A stretch of 64,000 nt of DNA from Flavobacterium sp. 9 (GTDB lineage Bacteria; Bacteroidota; Bacteroidia; Flavobacteriales; Flavobacteriaceae). This document shows positions 11,201-18,827 of the stretch, piece by piece. Below the pieces are notes generated by a model. The model worked only from the letters and a program-made list of their open reading frames with translations, was not told the origin of the DNA and searched no databases. The stretch lies in the NCBI RefSeq assembly GCF_002754195.1, contig NZ_PEEU01000001.1, positions 1,116,001 to 1,180,000 of the forward strand. The letters are read 5' to 3'. Both the position numbers and the translations under genes were made by a program. Position 1 is the stretch's first letter. Each line of letters opens with the position of its first letter.

Positions 11201-11396
11201 CCCCTGTCGATGCTTGTATCGTATATTTTCCGTCATAATCAGATTGGGTTGCAGTTTTTGTGCCCTGAATTACAACAGTTACTCCTGGCAACGGCAATCC
11301 GTTTTGATCGCTTACTAAACCTTTGATTGTCTTTACCTGTGCAAGCGAGACCTGCGCCGTAAATACAATCATAAAGATTAACATAATTTGTTTCAT
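8208..11396 (-). CDS. SusC/RagA TonB-dependent outer-membrane transporter (susC2)
   Basis: This is a 1062-residue transporter. The ATG at 11394-11396 is preferred because it opens a clean signal peptide ([19 protein letters not shown]); an upstream ATG at 11441 would add 15 charged residues in front. A regulatory-like domain comes first, then the plug with LYIVDGVPID and VLKGAAASALYGSRALNG, then a long barrel ending NIKVTF. Its signal peptide and immediate upstream DNA closely match susC1. The shared repeat block lies at 11464-11531, at the same distance from the ATG as in susC1. It forms the pore of an importer with susD2, and is energised by TonB. Confidence 0.95.
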   Translation of the reverse strand: MKQIMLIFMIVFTAQVSLAQVKTIKGLVSDQNGLPLPGVTVVIQGTKTATQSDYDGKYTIQASTGDVLVFSYIGIKTKAVTVAGSATINVVLTEDAQNLNEVVVTALGIKRQKKELGYAVQDVKGDQLSKVITTNVASGLSGRIAGVDVSLPATGIGGSSRVIIRGISSIGESNQPLYIVDGVPIDNSGLNNDSAAASKWFDGRDNGDGISSLNPNNIESLTVLKGAAASALYGSRALNGVILITTKKGSKGKLQVELTSGVSFDRVNAKYKDFQGDYGSGSHGVLPDPTKAPEELYGYTTSAWGPKFSNSIGQQVKIFDGSMKPYAKVDNNIQDFFRTGFTTTNGIALSGGSETAYVRFGYNNLKNDDVIPNSGLERNDASLNATLKSDKFTLDANVNYMIETTANRPGLGDSPNNVGYSLSSLAPNIDQAWLQHYKNEDTGEIYKWNNNIYQLNPYFTVDANHNSSKKNRFMGNVAGTYQFAKWVGLTFRSGLDTYLFTSKDFMSPGGTWPARETGYLGLNDITVSEMNTDVIANFSEIKLATDLTFSGILGANRRDFRRQENSSFGTNIIEPGTEYISNFANQTINAPSVTKTRTNSVYGSAKLDYKGYLYAEFTGRNDWFSVINKDAFYPGASLGFIFSDAFNIKSDTFSYGKFRASWAKVSNAPGAYKNSLNYTTYSSYDGQSVVNVKNTSAPNANLTYQTKKGIEFGLETAFFKNRLRADITVYREDTSDQTLDLASSATSGYEFLSVNAGELRNEGIEIFLSGTPIKTKDFEWGIDLNFSKNKNSILSLHPDINTYTISEARWANAAIVAQVGGQYGSIIGRDFQRTPQGEMIVGANGLPTYTENKVVLGKGVPDWAAGLTNRFSYKGITLQFLLDMKFGMDVYSMTNSLAAAKGLLDVTTEGRDEFIAARTQAAANDPNFVFKDWVPTAGYVANGVVNTGTADNPVYVKNTKPVDPQEYWRSVTDATPAPFIYDASYVKLREVSLGYTIPKSVFEGAKINSIYVSLFARNLLTFNKDLPNIDPESMYTSGNGQGFEYGSLPSRQSYGFNIKVTF

Positions 11397-11463
11397 TTTA
11401 TCATGGTTTTGTTGGTTAAGTCGTAAATTTATTGTTAACACACTGTTAAAAAAAAATTATTAT

Positions 11464-11531
11464 ACAAACGACTCAAAATTTTAAACCAACGACACAAAAC
11501 AATCAATAATGCGTTATCCGAAAACGTTTTC
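11464..11531 (-). promoter_or_regulatory. PUL regulatory block 2 (upstream of susC2)
   Basis: Plus-strand reading shows ACAAACGAC at 11464-11472 and ACCAACGAC at 11485-11493 (period 21 bp), then GAAAACGTTTTC at 11520-11531. Spacing inside the block is identical to block 1, and the block sits 97 bases from the start codon compared with 96 in susC1. The rest of the 500-base gap (11532-11896) is AT-rich with only a weak hairpin. Confidence 0.7.
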
Positions 11532-11784
11532 AATGCATTATTTTTCATTTTTTTTGCAAAAACACAATGATTTATTGCAACAAAACTCCCAAATAACAAA
11601 GAATTACTCAATAATACCTAATGTTTTAAGCTTTTCAAGCCAATAATTGAAAATATTTTGCAAAAACAAAGTAGTATAAATCACCCAAAATTCAAATCAC
11701 TGATAATCAATATCATATTTAAAAACTTCAAAATATTATATCTAATTCAATATCGTTAACCTTCACAAAGACCTATAAAATAAA

Positions 11785-11857
11785 GATGCCTAACTAGATT
11801 TTAAACTCTTAAAATAATCTTAAATTATCAAAAAAGTCCAAAACTTAATCAGGCATC
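11785..11857 (-). terminator. Weak long-loop hairpin downstream of the subtilase gene
   Basis: Arms GATGCCT (11785-11791) and AGGCATC (11851-11857) flank a 59-base loop, and the distal arm is followed on the minus strand by a T-rich run. It resembles the long-range hairpin at the GH18 start, down to the shared AGGCAT and TTTATG words. It is a possible terminator but is not strong. Confidence 0.35.
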
Positions 11858-11896
11858 ATTTTATGCTTGATATTTTTTTAATTCTAAAATAAAATC

Positions 11897-14245
11897 TTAT
11901 TCAACCAGAACCTGATGGCTTTCAGAAACACCGTTGATATTTACTATTAGAACATAAACTCCTTTTTGAAGCTGACTTACATTTATAGTTGCTGTATTAT
12001 TAACAACGGCAACATTGCTTTTTTCCTGCCCATTTAAATCATATAATATTGCATTAATTTGAGCACTAAAATCTGGCGCTCTATCTTCATTAATTAAAGA
12101 TATATTGATTATGCTACTTGCAGGATTTGGATATATTTTATAAAAAGAGCTATCTCCAACTTTACTTGATGCCTGAGTAGACACACTTGATTTTGTATTA
12201 CATCCGGAATACATTTTGCGATAAGCCACAAGACCACATGACGTATTTGCTTCGACTTTAAGGATTCCTCCGCCACAACCAAATGGCACTACAAATGTAC
12301 CTGGCGAATTACTTGTATATATTAAAGTTGTCTCGCCTCTATAAACATTATAAGGCGGTGCTCCACCTTGTACAAAAACATCAACTTGTCCATAAGGCCC
12401 TACTCCATCATGCAAAGTAGCTACAAAATTACTTCCGATAGTAATAGTTTTATTAATAGTTCTATAACCACAAGATGCACTACCGTAATATAAACTAAGT
12501 GTAATTTGTCCCGTACCTGTTTGTGATGTTTTTGTTAATGTTACCGAGCTTGTTCCATTTCCTGAAAGAGTAACTAAACTACTACTTTGAGTAACAGACC
12601 AATTATAAGTAGTTCCGCCTGTTGGAGCCGAATATGAAGCACTAGAACAAATAGAAGCTGCTCCGGATATTTGAGAAGTTGTCCCCGTACACTGTGCTGC
12701 CAAAACTGCCGCGTAAGCATCTACTAAACCATAACCTGTTTGCGTATTCCATGTTCCGTTTGTTTTATCAGTAACAAGTCCATAAGAATAGCTTCCTACT
12801 TTTTGAGAAGTTTGTTCTATAATATCACGAACCTGTTGACCTGTAAGAGATGGATTTGCAGAAAGTATTAATGCACTGATACCTGCAACGTGTGGACTTG
12901 CCATAGATGTACCATTAGCATCCAAAAGTGTATTTCCAGGAGCTGTTGATTTAATTCCCACTCCCGGAGCGACAACATCCAATTTTATTCCATATCCGGA
13001 ATCAAATGCACGAGTACCACCAGAATCTATCGATCCTACTGTTAAAATATTATCATTAAAATAAGCTGGATAATCCATAACTGCGCCTTGATCACCATAA
13101 TTGCCCGAAGCAAAAACAACTACACAACCTTTACCACCTCGGCCCAAAGTCATTGCTTTGATAATTGCATCTTCGAGTATTGCAGTATGAATACTACTAT
13201 AATAAGCTCCTCCATGATCTCCCCAGGAATTATTAATTACATCGGCATTATTTTGATATGCCCAACTAATTCCGCTCGCCACCTCTGCAGACATTGTTGG
13301 TGTTACTAATAAAGGATGACTAACAGCCATAATTTTAGAAAGTGGAGCAACACCCACAACCTGCAAATTATTATCTTTTATTGCCCCAATAGTACCAGCC
13401 ACATGTGTTCCGTGCCAATTACCATTTGTAAAAACACTAGGAGAAGTCCCTGACAGAGCATCGTAACTTAAACTGGAAAAATTTGCCGCTAAATCATTAT
13501 GAGCCATATCAATTCCCTGATCAACAACAGCAATTTTAATTCCGCTTCCTTGCGAAATAGTCCAGGCTTGGCAAGCATTAATATCTATATTAGTATTTGC
13601 AGCATTATACAATCCCCATAAGCTTCCAAAATTAGTATCATTTGTACAGCTACTTTTAAAATCGAACATAAAAGCCGGATCGACATCTTCAAAAAATCCG
13701 GTTTCAAAAAAATAATTCGCAAGATCTACTGAACTCTCTGCGTTATTTTTTTTCGCAGAAAGGATATACCATTGAGGCATATTAGGAACTTGTTTTACAA
13801 TTTCAACCTCTTTTTTAGAAGCAACTTTTTGCAGTCGTGCCAAATCATTCTCTTTCTTAAGTTTTACATAAAAAAACGCCGAAGTACCAATAGGTTTAGC
13901 ATTTTCTCTTTTATAATATAAAGAGACATTTTTTACGGCTGGATTTTCTTTTAAGGATTTAATTTTCTTCTGAAATTCTTCATCGGTTGGAACATTTTTA
14001 AATTCTAATCTGGCTGACTTTTGTCCTTTAGCATTTTTATCTGTTGCCAAATCAAAGTCTTTCACGTCTAATGCCGTAATACTTGATTTTTGAACATTTT
14101 CTTCCGTACTAATATTTACGGTAGATTTATCTACTGTCAAATAAACTTTTTCTCCCTTATAGTAATAATAAGGATTATTTTGTCCGTACATCCCGGAAAT
14201 ACTAAACAAAACAATAAAAATGGTTAAGAGTAATTCTTTTTTCAT
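11897..14245 (-). CDS. Secreted subtilisin-like serine protease (S8) with T9SS C-terminal sorting domain
   Basis: The protein has 782 residues from the ATG at 14243-14245. A signal peptide (residues 1-21) is followed by a long propeptide (about 22-200) and an S8 domain with a complete triad: Asp242 (IAVVDQGID), His278 (HGTHVAG) and Ser447 (GTSMASPH), with the oxyanion Asn near 339. After it comes a roughly 200-residue Ig-like/PKD-like stretch, then a type A sorting domain starting FYKIYPNPASS and ending SHQVLVE. The T9SS would export it across the outer membrane. It has its own copy of the shared repeat block and is divergent from the sensor kinase gene, so it is likely coregulated with the glycan genes. 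A protease would free chitin from protein in cuticle or cell walls; this is inference. Confidence 0.93.
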   Translation of the reverse strand: MKKELLLTIFIVLFSISGMYGQNNPYYYYKGEKVYLTVDKSTVNISTEENVQKSSITALDVKDFDLATDKNAKGQKSARLEFKNVPTDEEFQKKIKSLKENPAVKNVSLYYKRENAKPIGTSAFFYVKLKKENDLARLQKVASKKEVEIVKQVPNMPQWYILSAKKNNAESSVDLANYFFETGFFEDVDPAFMFDFKSSCTNDTNFGSLWGLYNAANTNIDINACQAWTISQGSGIKIAVVDQGIDMAHNDLAANFSSLSYDALSGTSPSVFTNGNWHGTHVAGTIGAIKDNNLQVVGVAPLSKIMAVSHPLLVTPTMSAEVASGISWAYQNNADVINNSWGDHGGAYYSSIHTAILEDAIIKAMTLGRGGKGCVVVFASGNYGDQGAVMDYPAYFNDNILTVGSIDSGGTRAFDSGYGIKLDVVAPGVGIKSTAPGNTLLDANGTSMASPHVAGISALILSANPSLTGQQVRDIIEQTSQKVGSYSYGLVTDKTNGTWNTQTGYGLVDAYAAVLAAQCTGTTSQISGAASICSSASYSAPTGGTTYNWSVTQSSSLVTLSGNGTSSVTLTKTSQTGTGQITLSLYYGSASCGYRTINKTITIGSNFVATLHDGVGPYGQVDVFVQGGAPPYNVYRGETTLIYTSNSPGTFVVPFGCGGGILKVEANTSCGLVAYRKMYSGCNTKSSVSTQASSKVGDSSFYKIYPNPASSIINISLINEDRAPDFSAQINAILYDLNGQEKSNVAVVNNTATINVSQLQKGVYVLIVNINGVSESHQVLVE

Positions 14246-14374
14246 ATATATTTTTTTAGTAAACTCCACGATAGTCCATTTTCATAAAAATATTATTTCA
14301 AGAAATAAACTATCAATATCGTTAGTTAATATGTTAAAAATATTGTTAAAATTCTTATATAAGAAATTTTTTAT

Positions 14375-14439
14375 ATAAACTACACAAAACGTTAAACAAA
14401 CGACATAAAACAATCAATAATATGTTTTACGAAAACGTT
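14375..14439 (-). promoter_or_regulatory. PUL regulatory block 3 (upstream of the subtilase, divergent from the sensor kinase)
   Basis: Plus-strand reading shows ATAAACTAC at 14375-14383 and ACAAACGAC at 14396-14404 (period 21 bp), then CGAAAACGTT at 14430-14439. Here the palindrome's right half is degraded to ACAT. Internal spacing matches blocks 1 and 2. The 331-base gap also carries an inverted repeat GCAACT/AGTTGC around 14505-14527, nearer the kinase. Confidence 0.65.
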
Positions 14440-14576
14440 ACATCAAATAAAAAACACACTAATTCCATTTTTTTTCAAAATAATATTCAAAAGAATTGCG
14501 ATTAAGCAACTAATTGTTTAAAGTTGCACAATATTTATGGACACAAACCAGAAAAATCAATAATTAAAACGATAAG

Positions 14577-15629
14577 TTGAGCGAAATTCGAAAATTGAAA
14601 TTTGACATTAAACTTCAAAATCACATTTGGTTTTGGAGTACTTACTTCACTCTTAACTTCTTAAGATGGGGAGCCTACTTCAATGATTACCCTTATTCGT
14701 TCAAATCAAACTTAATTGAGTTCTCGTTACACATTCCTTTAGTCTATTTTAATCTATTTGTTTTAGTACCCAGATACGTATTAAAACAGAAATATATTAC
14801 ATATACATTTTCATTACTAGCGAGTCTTTTTGCCATCTATTTATTAAAAACAGCTCTTACCTATTATATTATATCCGAAAATATCTGGCCGGAAGCCAAT
14901 CGTGAATACCATCCTTTTGAGATTAATCATATTGTAGCAGTTTGTATTGGCGAATTATATGTTCTGGCAATGGCTTCATCTGTTTACCTGACTTTGACCT
15001 GGTTGCGAGAAAGAGAAAGAAACAGATCGTTGAGAGAGAATCAATTTAAAATCAAGTTAAAATATCTTGAGAATCAAATTCAGCCACATTTTTTCTTCAA
15101 TACATTAAATAATTTATATGCATTGTCATTAGAATCTTCAAATAAAGTTCCTGATGTGATTATAAAACTATCAAATTTGATGGAATATGTGTTATATGAT
15201 GTAAAAGGAACCAAATTTGTTCCCTTAATAAAAGAGATCGATTATATTCAGAATTATATCGAAATTGAGAAGTTACGCTTTGAAAATGTAGAAGTTACGA
15301 TAAACCTGGAATCTGATATAGAGGATATTGTTGTGCCTCCGTTGATTTTTATCTCTTTGGTCGAAAACGCCTTTAAACACGGGAGTTTAAACAATCCTAA
15401 CTTAAAAATAAAGATCAATTGTAAAGTTACTAACAATAAAATGTTAGATTTTGAAATCTTAAATAATTTTGTAATTTCACAAAATCTTAATCAAAAAGGT
15501 GGAATTGGATTAGTCAATACCAAAAAACGATTAAAATTGATTTACAAGAATGATTTCAGTCTTAAGTACGCCACTAAATTTAATTACTATATAATCCGTT
15601 TGCAAATACCAATTAATGATGAAGATTAA
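14577..15629 (+). CDS. LytS/YehU-type sensor histidine kinase
   Basis: This 350-residue membrane sensor has about four hydrophobic segments in residues 15-140 and a short coiled linker. The His_kinase domain of the LytS family has phospho-acceptor His171 in NQIQPHFFFNTLNNL, and the C-terminal ATPase part carries VENAFKHG and GIGLVNTKKRL. No periplasmic sensor domain is evident, so the signal is probably sensed in the membrane or by a partner. The only in-frame start is TTG at 14577; a stop lies four codons upstream. The stop overlaps the start of the response regulator by 14 bases, so translation is coupled. Its place inside the locus suggests that it controls the SusC/D operons. Confidence 0.9.
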   Translation: MSEIRKLKFDIKLQNHIWFWSTYFTLNFLRWGAYFNDYPYSFKSNLIEFSLHIPLVYFNLFVLVPRYVLKQKYITYTFSLLASLFAIYLLKTALTYYIISENIWPEANREYHPFEINHIVAVCIGELYVLAMASSVYLTLTWLRERERNRSLRENQFKIKLKYLENQIQPHFFFNTLNNLYALSLESSNKVPDVIIKLSNLMEYVLYDVKGTKFVPLIKEIDYIQNYIEIEKLRFENVEVTINLESDIEDIVVPPLIFISLVENAFKHGSLNNPNLKIKINCKVTNNKMLDFEILNNFVISQNLNQKGGIGLVNTKKRLKLIYKNDFSLKYATKFNYYIIRLQIPINDED

Positions 15630-16320
15630 ATGCGTGTTGATCGATGATGAGCCACTGGCTATCAAAGTCCTCCAGAATTACTTTACCAATTTTACAGATT
15701 TTGAAGTAATTGGTACATTTAATAATTCTCTGGAAGCGCTGGATTTTATAAACAGCACTTCTGTAGATGCTGTTTTTCTGGACATTAATATGCCTATGAT
15801 GACAGGATTTGAATTGATTAGCTTAATCGAAAACAAAACCAAAGTTATCATTACAACGGCATTTAGAGAATTTGCTGCCGAAAGTTACGATCTTGATGTT
15901 CTTGATTATTTAGTAAAACCAATTCCGTTACCAAGATTCATAAAATGTATCAATAAAATCACAACCGAGTTCAATGTCAAAAACAATATTAAGGTAGAAA
16001 CTACCAAAGGAGATTCTCATATTTTTATCAAAGTCGATAAAAAAATGATGAAAATTAATATTGAAGAAATTTTATTTGTCGAAGGAATGAAGGAATACAT
16101 AAAAGTCGTGACGCCCGATAAAACCTACATTACACACAAATCTTTAACCTCATTATCTGAAGAATTACCTGCAGATCGCTTCTTAAGAATTCATAAATCT
16201 TATGTAATTGCCTTAAATAAAGTAAAATCTATAGAAGGAAATCGAATCCAAATTCAGTCTTATACCATTCCTATTGGCAGAAACTATAGTAAAGAGGTAA
16301 AAAACAAAATTCTCGAGTAA
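15616..16320 (+). CDS. LytTR-family response regulator
   Basis: This 234-residue regulator has a receiver domain (residues 3-120) with acidic pocket DDEP and phospho-acceptor Asp56 in FLDINMP, then a LytTR DNA-binding domain (about 135-234). The latter shows the family features ILFVEGMKEYIKV, HKSL and FLRIHKSYVI. Family members bind paired 9-bp direct repeats with about 12 bp between them. Exactly such repeats lie upstream of susC1, susC2 and the subtilase. A second ATG three bases later (15619) could be the true start. It is cotranscribed with the kinase. Confidence 0.93.
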   Translation: MMKIKCVLIDDEPLAIKVLQNYFTNFTDFEVIGTFNNSLEALDFINSTSVDAVFLDINMPMMTGFELISLIENKTKVIITTAFREFAAESYDLDVLDYLVKPIPLPRFIKCINKITTEFNVKNNIKVETTKGDSHIFIKVDKKMMKINIEEILFVEGMKEYIKVVTPDKTYITHKSLTSLSEELPADRFLRIHKSYVIALNKVKSIEGNRIQIQSYTIPIGRNYSKEVKNKILE

Positions 16321-16372
16321 ATATTTAACATTTATAACTCTATAAAAACTAACACTTTGTTGAATAAATACT

Positions 16373-16381
16373 GTTGTTGGT
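16373..16381 (+). promoter_or_regulatory. Possible single regulator half site upstream of the sugar importer
   Basis: GTTGTTGGT followed by TTAAATTT closely matches the promoter-distal repeat of block 2 (GTCGTTGGT followed by TTAAAATTT on its own coding strand) and sits 114 bases before the importer ATG. The second repeat expected 21 bp later (16394) is poorly conserved, so this is only a tentative site. Confidence 0.35.
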
Positions 16382-16486
16382 TTAAATTTAACATTATTTT
16401 TTATTAATTATTTTTTTTTGATATACTTAACAAATATATTTACGGTCTTCAAAAAACATATTAAATAAAAATTAACCTCTTAAATT

Positions 16487-17959
16487 ATGAGTTCAGAAAA
16501 TGTTCAAACCAAATGGGGACAGTTTATCTCTTTGATAATTGTTTTCTTCTTTTGGGGTTTTGTTGGTTCAGCCAATGATATCCTAATCCCAGTATTCAAA
16601 AAAGTATTTACCTTATCTCAAGTACAATCACAATTAGTAGCTTGGGCTTTTTATGTCTCTTACTTCGTAGGATCAATAATTTTCTTTTTAGTTTCCCTAA
16701 AAATGGATATTTTACAAAGATTCGGATATAAAAAAACACTTTCTGCTGGATTAGTTCTGTCAGCTTTTGGATCATTTTTATTTATTCCTGCAGCAACAAT
16801 GGAAAGTTTTCCATTTTTCTTAACCGCTTTATTTACTGTAGGTTTAGGTTTTTCAATTCAACAAATCGTAGCAAATCCTTTAGCTATTAAAATGGGAAGT
16901 CCACAAACCGGAGCTCACCGTTTAACATTGGCAGGAGGAATCAACTCTTTCGGAACAACAATTGGAGCAATCTTATTAGGAATCGCTTTGTTTGGAATGG
17001 GAGACGACAAAAAAACTTCACTTTCATTAGAAGATATTAAATTACCATTCATCATTCTTGGTCTTGCATTTATTGCTGTAGCCATTTTCATGAACTTCTC
17101 AAAAATCGAAGATCCTGCAAAAGAAGAGGAAGAAGTAGTAAAAGTAGCTCACGAAAAATTCAACATACTAGATTACCCACAACTATATTTAGGGATGTTA
17201 GGAATCTTTATTTACGTTGGAACTGAGGTAACTATCATCAGTAATTTACCGGCTTTACTTCATACATCAGAATTCGGAAATGTATTAGAAGATGCTATCG
17301 CTCCGTTTATTTCTCTTTACTGGGGAAGTTTAATGATTGGTCGTTGGAATGGTGGTGTAAACGTTTTCAATACATCTAACTTAGTAAATACAGCACTTAA
17401 ATTCATTGTTCCTGCTATTGCATTTGGAGTAATTATTGGAGCTAACATTTTTGCTGCACACGACGTTTCTTCATTCTATATCTACCCAATCTGGATCTTG
17501 TTATTTATCGCTGTAAGTTTTGTAGGTGGTAAAAACGCTGGAAAAACATTAATGCTTTTCGGAATTTCAGGAGTAATCATGATGATTGCCGGATTAGTTT
17601 ATCCAGATCCTCAAATTGCTAAATTTTTCTTTATCTCTGGAGGTTTGTTCCTTTCTATCATGTGGCCGTCTATCTTCGATTTAGCGATTGCAGGTTTAGG
17701 AAAAAATACAGGAAAAGCATCATCTTTCTTAATTATGATGATTCTTGGAGGAGGAGTTATTCCTTTAGTACAAGGAAGTATCTGTGATATCGATCTTACA
17801 AGCCCAGGCGGAATCTTCGGAATCACATGGACACATTTCTCTTATATCGTACCACTTATTGGTTTTGCATACTTAGGATTCTACGGTTTTTATTGCCCTA
17901 AAATCTTAAAAAGCCAAGGAATTGATCATAACATTCAAAGCGAAGGTGGAGGTCACTAA
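16487..17959 (+). CDS. FucP/NagP-type MFS sugar:H+ symporter
   Basis: This 490-residue inner-membrane transporter has about twelve hydrophobic segments. It shows hallmarks of the FucP/GluP/NagP group: FFFWGFVGSANDILIPVFK in helix 1, FSIQQIVANPLAIKMG, and NSFGTTIGAILLG. Members import fucose, glucose/galactose or GlcNAc with protons. In this locus, GlcNAc or a chito-oligomer product is the most likely cargo; that is inferred from neighbours, not from the sequence. It follows the two-component genes after 166 bases with its own AT-rich leader, and a strong terminator follows. The ending EGGGH is a short His-tailed cytosolic end. Confidence 0.88.
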   Translation: MSSENVQTKWGQFISLIIVFFFWGFVGSANDILIPVFKKVFTLSQVQSQLVAWAFYVSYFVGSIIFFLVSLKMDILQRFGYKKTLSAGLVLSAFGSFLFIPAATMESFPFFLTALFTVGLGFSIQQIVANPLAIKMGSPQTGAHRLTLAGGINSFGTTIGAILLGIALFGMGDDKKTSLSLEDIKLPFIILGLAFIAVAIFMNFSKIEDPAKEEEEVVKVAHEKFNILDYPQLYLGMLGIFIYVGTEVTIISNLPALLHTSEFGNVLEDAIAPFISLYWGSLMIGRWNGGVNVFNTSNLVNTALKFIVPAIAFGVIIGANIFAAHDVSSFYIYPIWILLFIAVSFVGGKNAGKTLMLFGISGVIMMIAGLVYPDPQIAKFFFISGGLFLSIMWPSIFDLAIAGLGKNTGKASSFLIMMILGGGVIPLVQGSICDIDLTSPGGIFGITWTHFSYIVPLIGFAYLGFYGFYCPKILKSQGIDHNIQSEGGGH

Positions 17960-17982
17960 ACCTTTATAAAAATTTCAAATTT

Positions 17983-18031
17983 TAAAATCCAAATTTCAAT
18001 TATCAATAATTGGAATTTGGATTTTTTTTTA
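17983..18031 (+). terminator. Intrinsic terminator after the sugar importer
   Basis: A long AT-rich stem (AAATCCAAATTTCAATTAT pairing with AATTGGAATTTGGATTT, few mismatches) is followed directly by nine or more T residues on the plus strand. Confidence 0.8.
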
Positions 18032-18060
18032 TTGCTATAATTAATTAGTCTACTCAATTT

Positions 18061-18160
18061 TGTCATTTCGACGAAGGAGAAATCTCCGCGAGAAGCTCGA
18101 CAAAGATTGGATTCTCGTTGCGGAGTTACTTGTGGAGATTTCTCCTTCGTCGAAATGACA
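18061..18160. repeat. REP-like inverted repeat, family A copy 1
   Basis: This is a 100-base element with terminal inverted arms TGTCATTTCGACGAAGGAG / CTCCTTCGTCGAAATGACA. The centre contains AAGCTCGACAAAGATTGG. Homologous copies lie at 23493-23592 (centre inverted) and 37149-37262. About 50 bases of right flank (GATTGTGGTTATTT, then CCTTACAC) are also shared with the third copy, so the mobile unit may be longer than the hairpin. Confidence 0.85.
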
Positions 18161-18243
18161 ATGATTGTGGTTATTTTGGGTAAAACTAAAATCCCTTACA
18201 CCTCTGAACCTTTGCAACTATGTTCCTTTGAACCTCTCCTAAA

Positions 18244-18738
18244 CTATTTAGCCGTAATAATCGCATTCAGATTCTTTTTAAAAAGAGCCTTATTTTCTGC
18301 AGATAAAGCATAAACAACATCTTTATCAGCATGAACTATAACTTTATCAATATTAGCCTCTAATAATGCTTTAGGATCTTTAATTTTCAAAGTACAAGCG
18401 CCGTCAAAAAAACCATCATCCTCAATAATTTTTTTAGCCTCAATAACAGTTCCATCAGTCAATACTGCCGAAATCGTCATCGAATTATTTAAAGTCTTCG
18501 AATAAAAACCATCCATAACAAGCAATAATCGGTACGAGTTTTTCAATTCAGGACCTTTAAACTCGTGACGTGTAATATTATAACGCAAACCTTTGGCGAG
18601 AGTCTGAAATTTAACCGAACAATCGAGTTCATACGTCGCCACATCTCCGGCATCATTTACACTTGTCAAAACTTTTGCCTGTGCATTTACATTTAAACCC
18701 GCAGCTAAAAACACCAACATTACAATTACTTTTTTCAT
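18244..18738 (-). CDS. Secreted protein of unknown function
   Basis: The protein has 164 residues, starting at the ATG 18736-18738, which opens a good signal peptide (MKKVIVMLVFLAAGLNVNAQ). An upstream ATG at 18759 would spoil it. The mature part is a small mixed alpha/beta protein with no motif I recognise. It contains acidic and lysine-rich stretches and a single Cys pair candidate (Cys in ELDCSVKF and GACTLKI). It is probably periplasmic. It lies downstream of the aldolase gene on the same strand but behind a strong terminator, so it is likely a separate unit. Confidence 0.7.
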   Translation of the reverse strand: MKKVIVMLVFLAAGLNVNAQAKVLTSVNDAGDVATYELDCSVKFQTLAKGLRYNITRHEFKGPELKNSYRLLLVMDGFYSKTLNNSMTISAVLTDGTVIEAKKIIEDDGFFDGACTLKIKDPKALLEANIDKVIVHADKDVVYALSAENKALFKKNLNAIITAK

Positions 18739-18773
18739 ATGTAGTTCTTTTTGAGACATATAAAAATAAAAAA

Positions 18774-18806
18774 AAATCGCCAGCTTCTTCAGAAACTGGC
18801 GATTTT
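18774..18806 (-). terminator. Intrinsic terminator after the aldolase gene
   Basis: The 11-bp stem AAAATCGCCAG / CTGGCGATTTT is followed on the minus strand by a run of nine T residues. It lies 22 bases beyond the stop of the fructose-6-P aldolase-like gene. Confidence 0.88.
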
Positions 18807-18827
18807 AATTATATGTAACTTATTTAA

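Noticed and set aside
5291..14439. The PUL blocks as a CRISPR or mobile-element trace
   Set aside because: Only three copies, each placed at the same position before a gene, with fixed internal spacing; a regulatory element fits better.
18107..18313. Plus-strand open frame of 68 codons
   Set aside because: It is made of the family A repeat and its flank and runs into the antisense strand of the real gene at 18244-18738.
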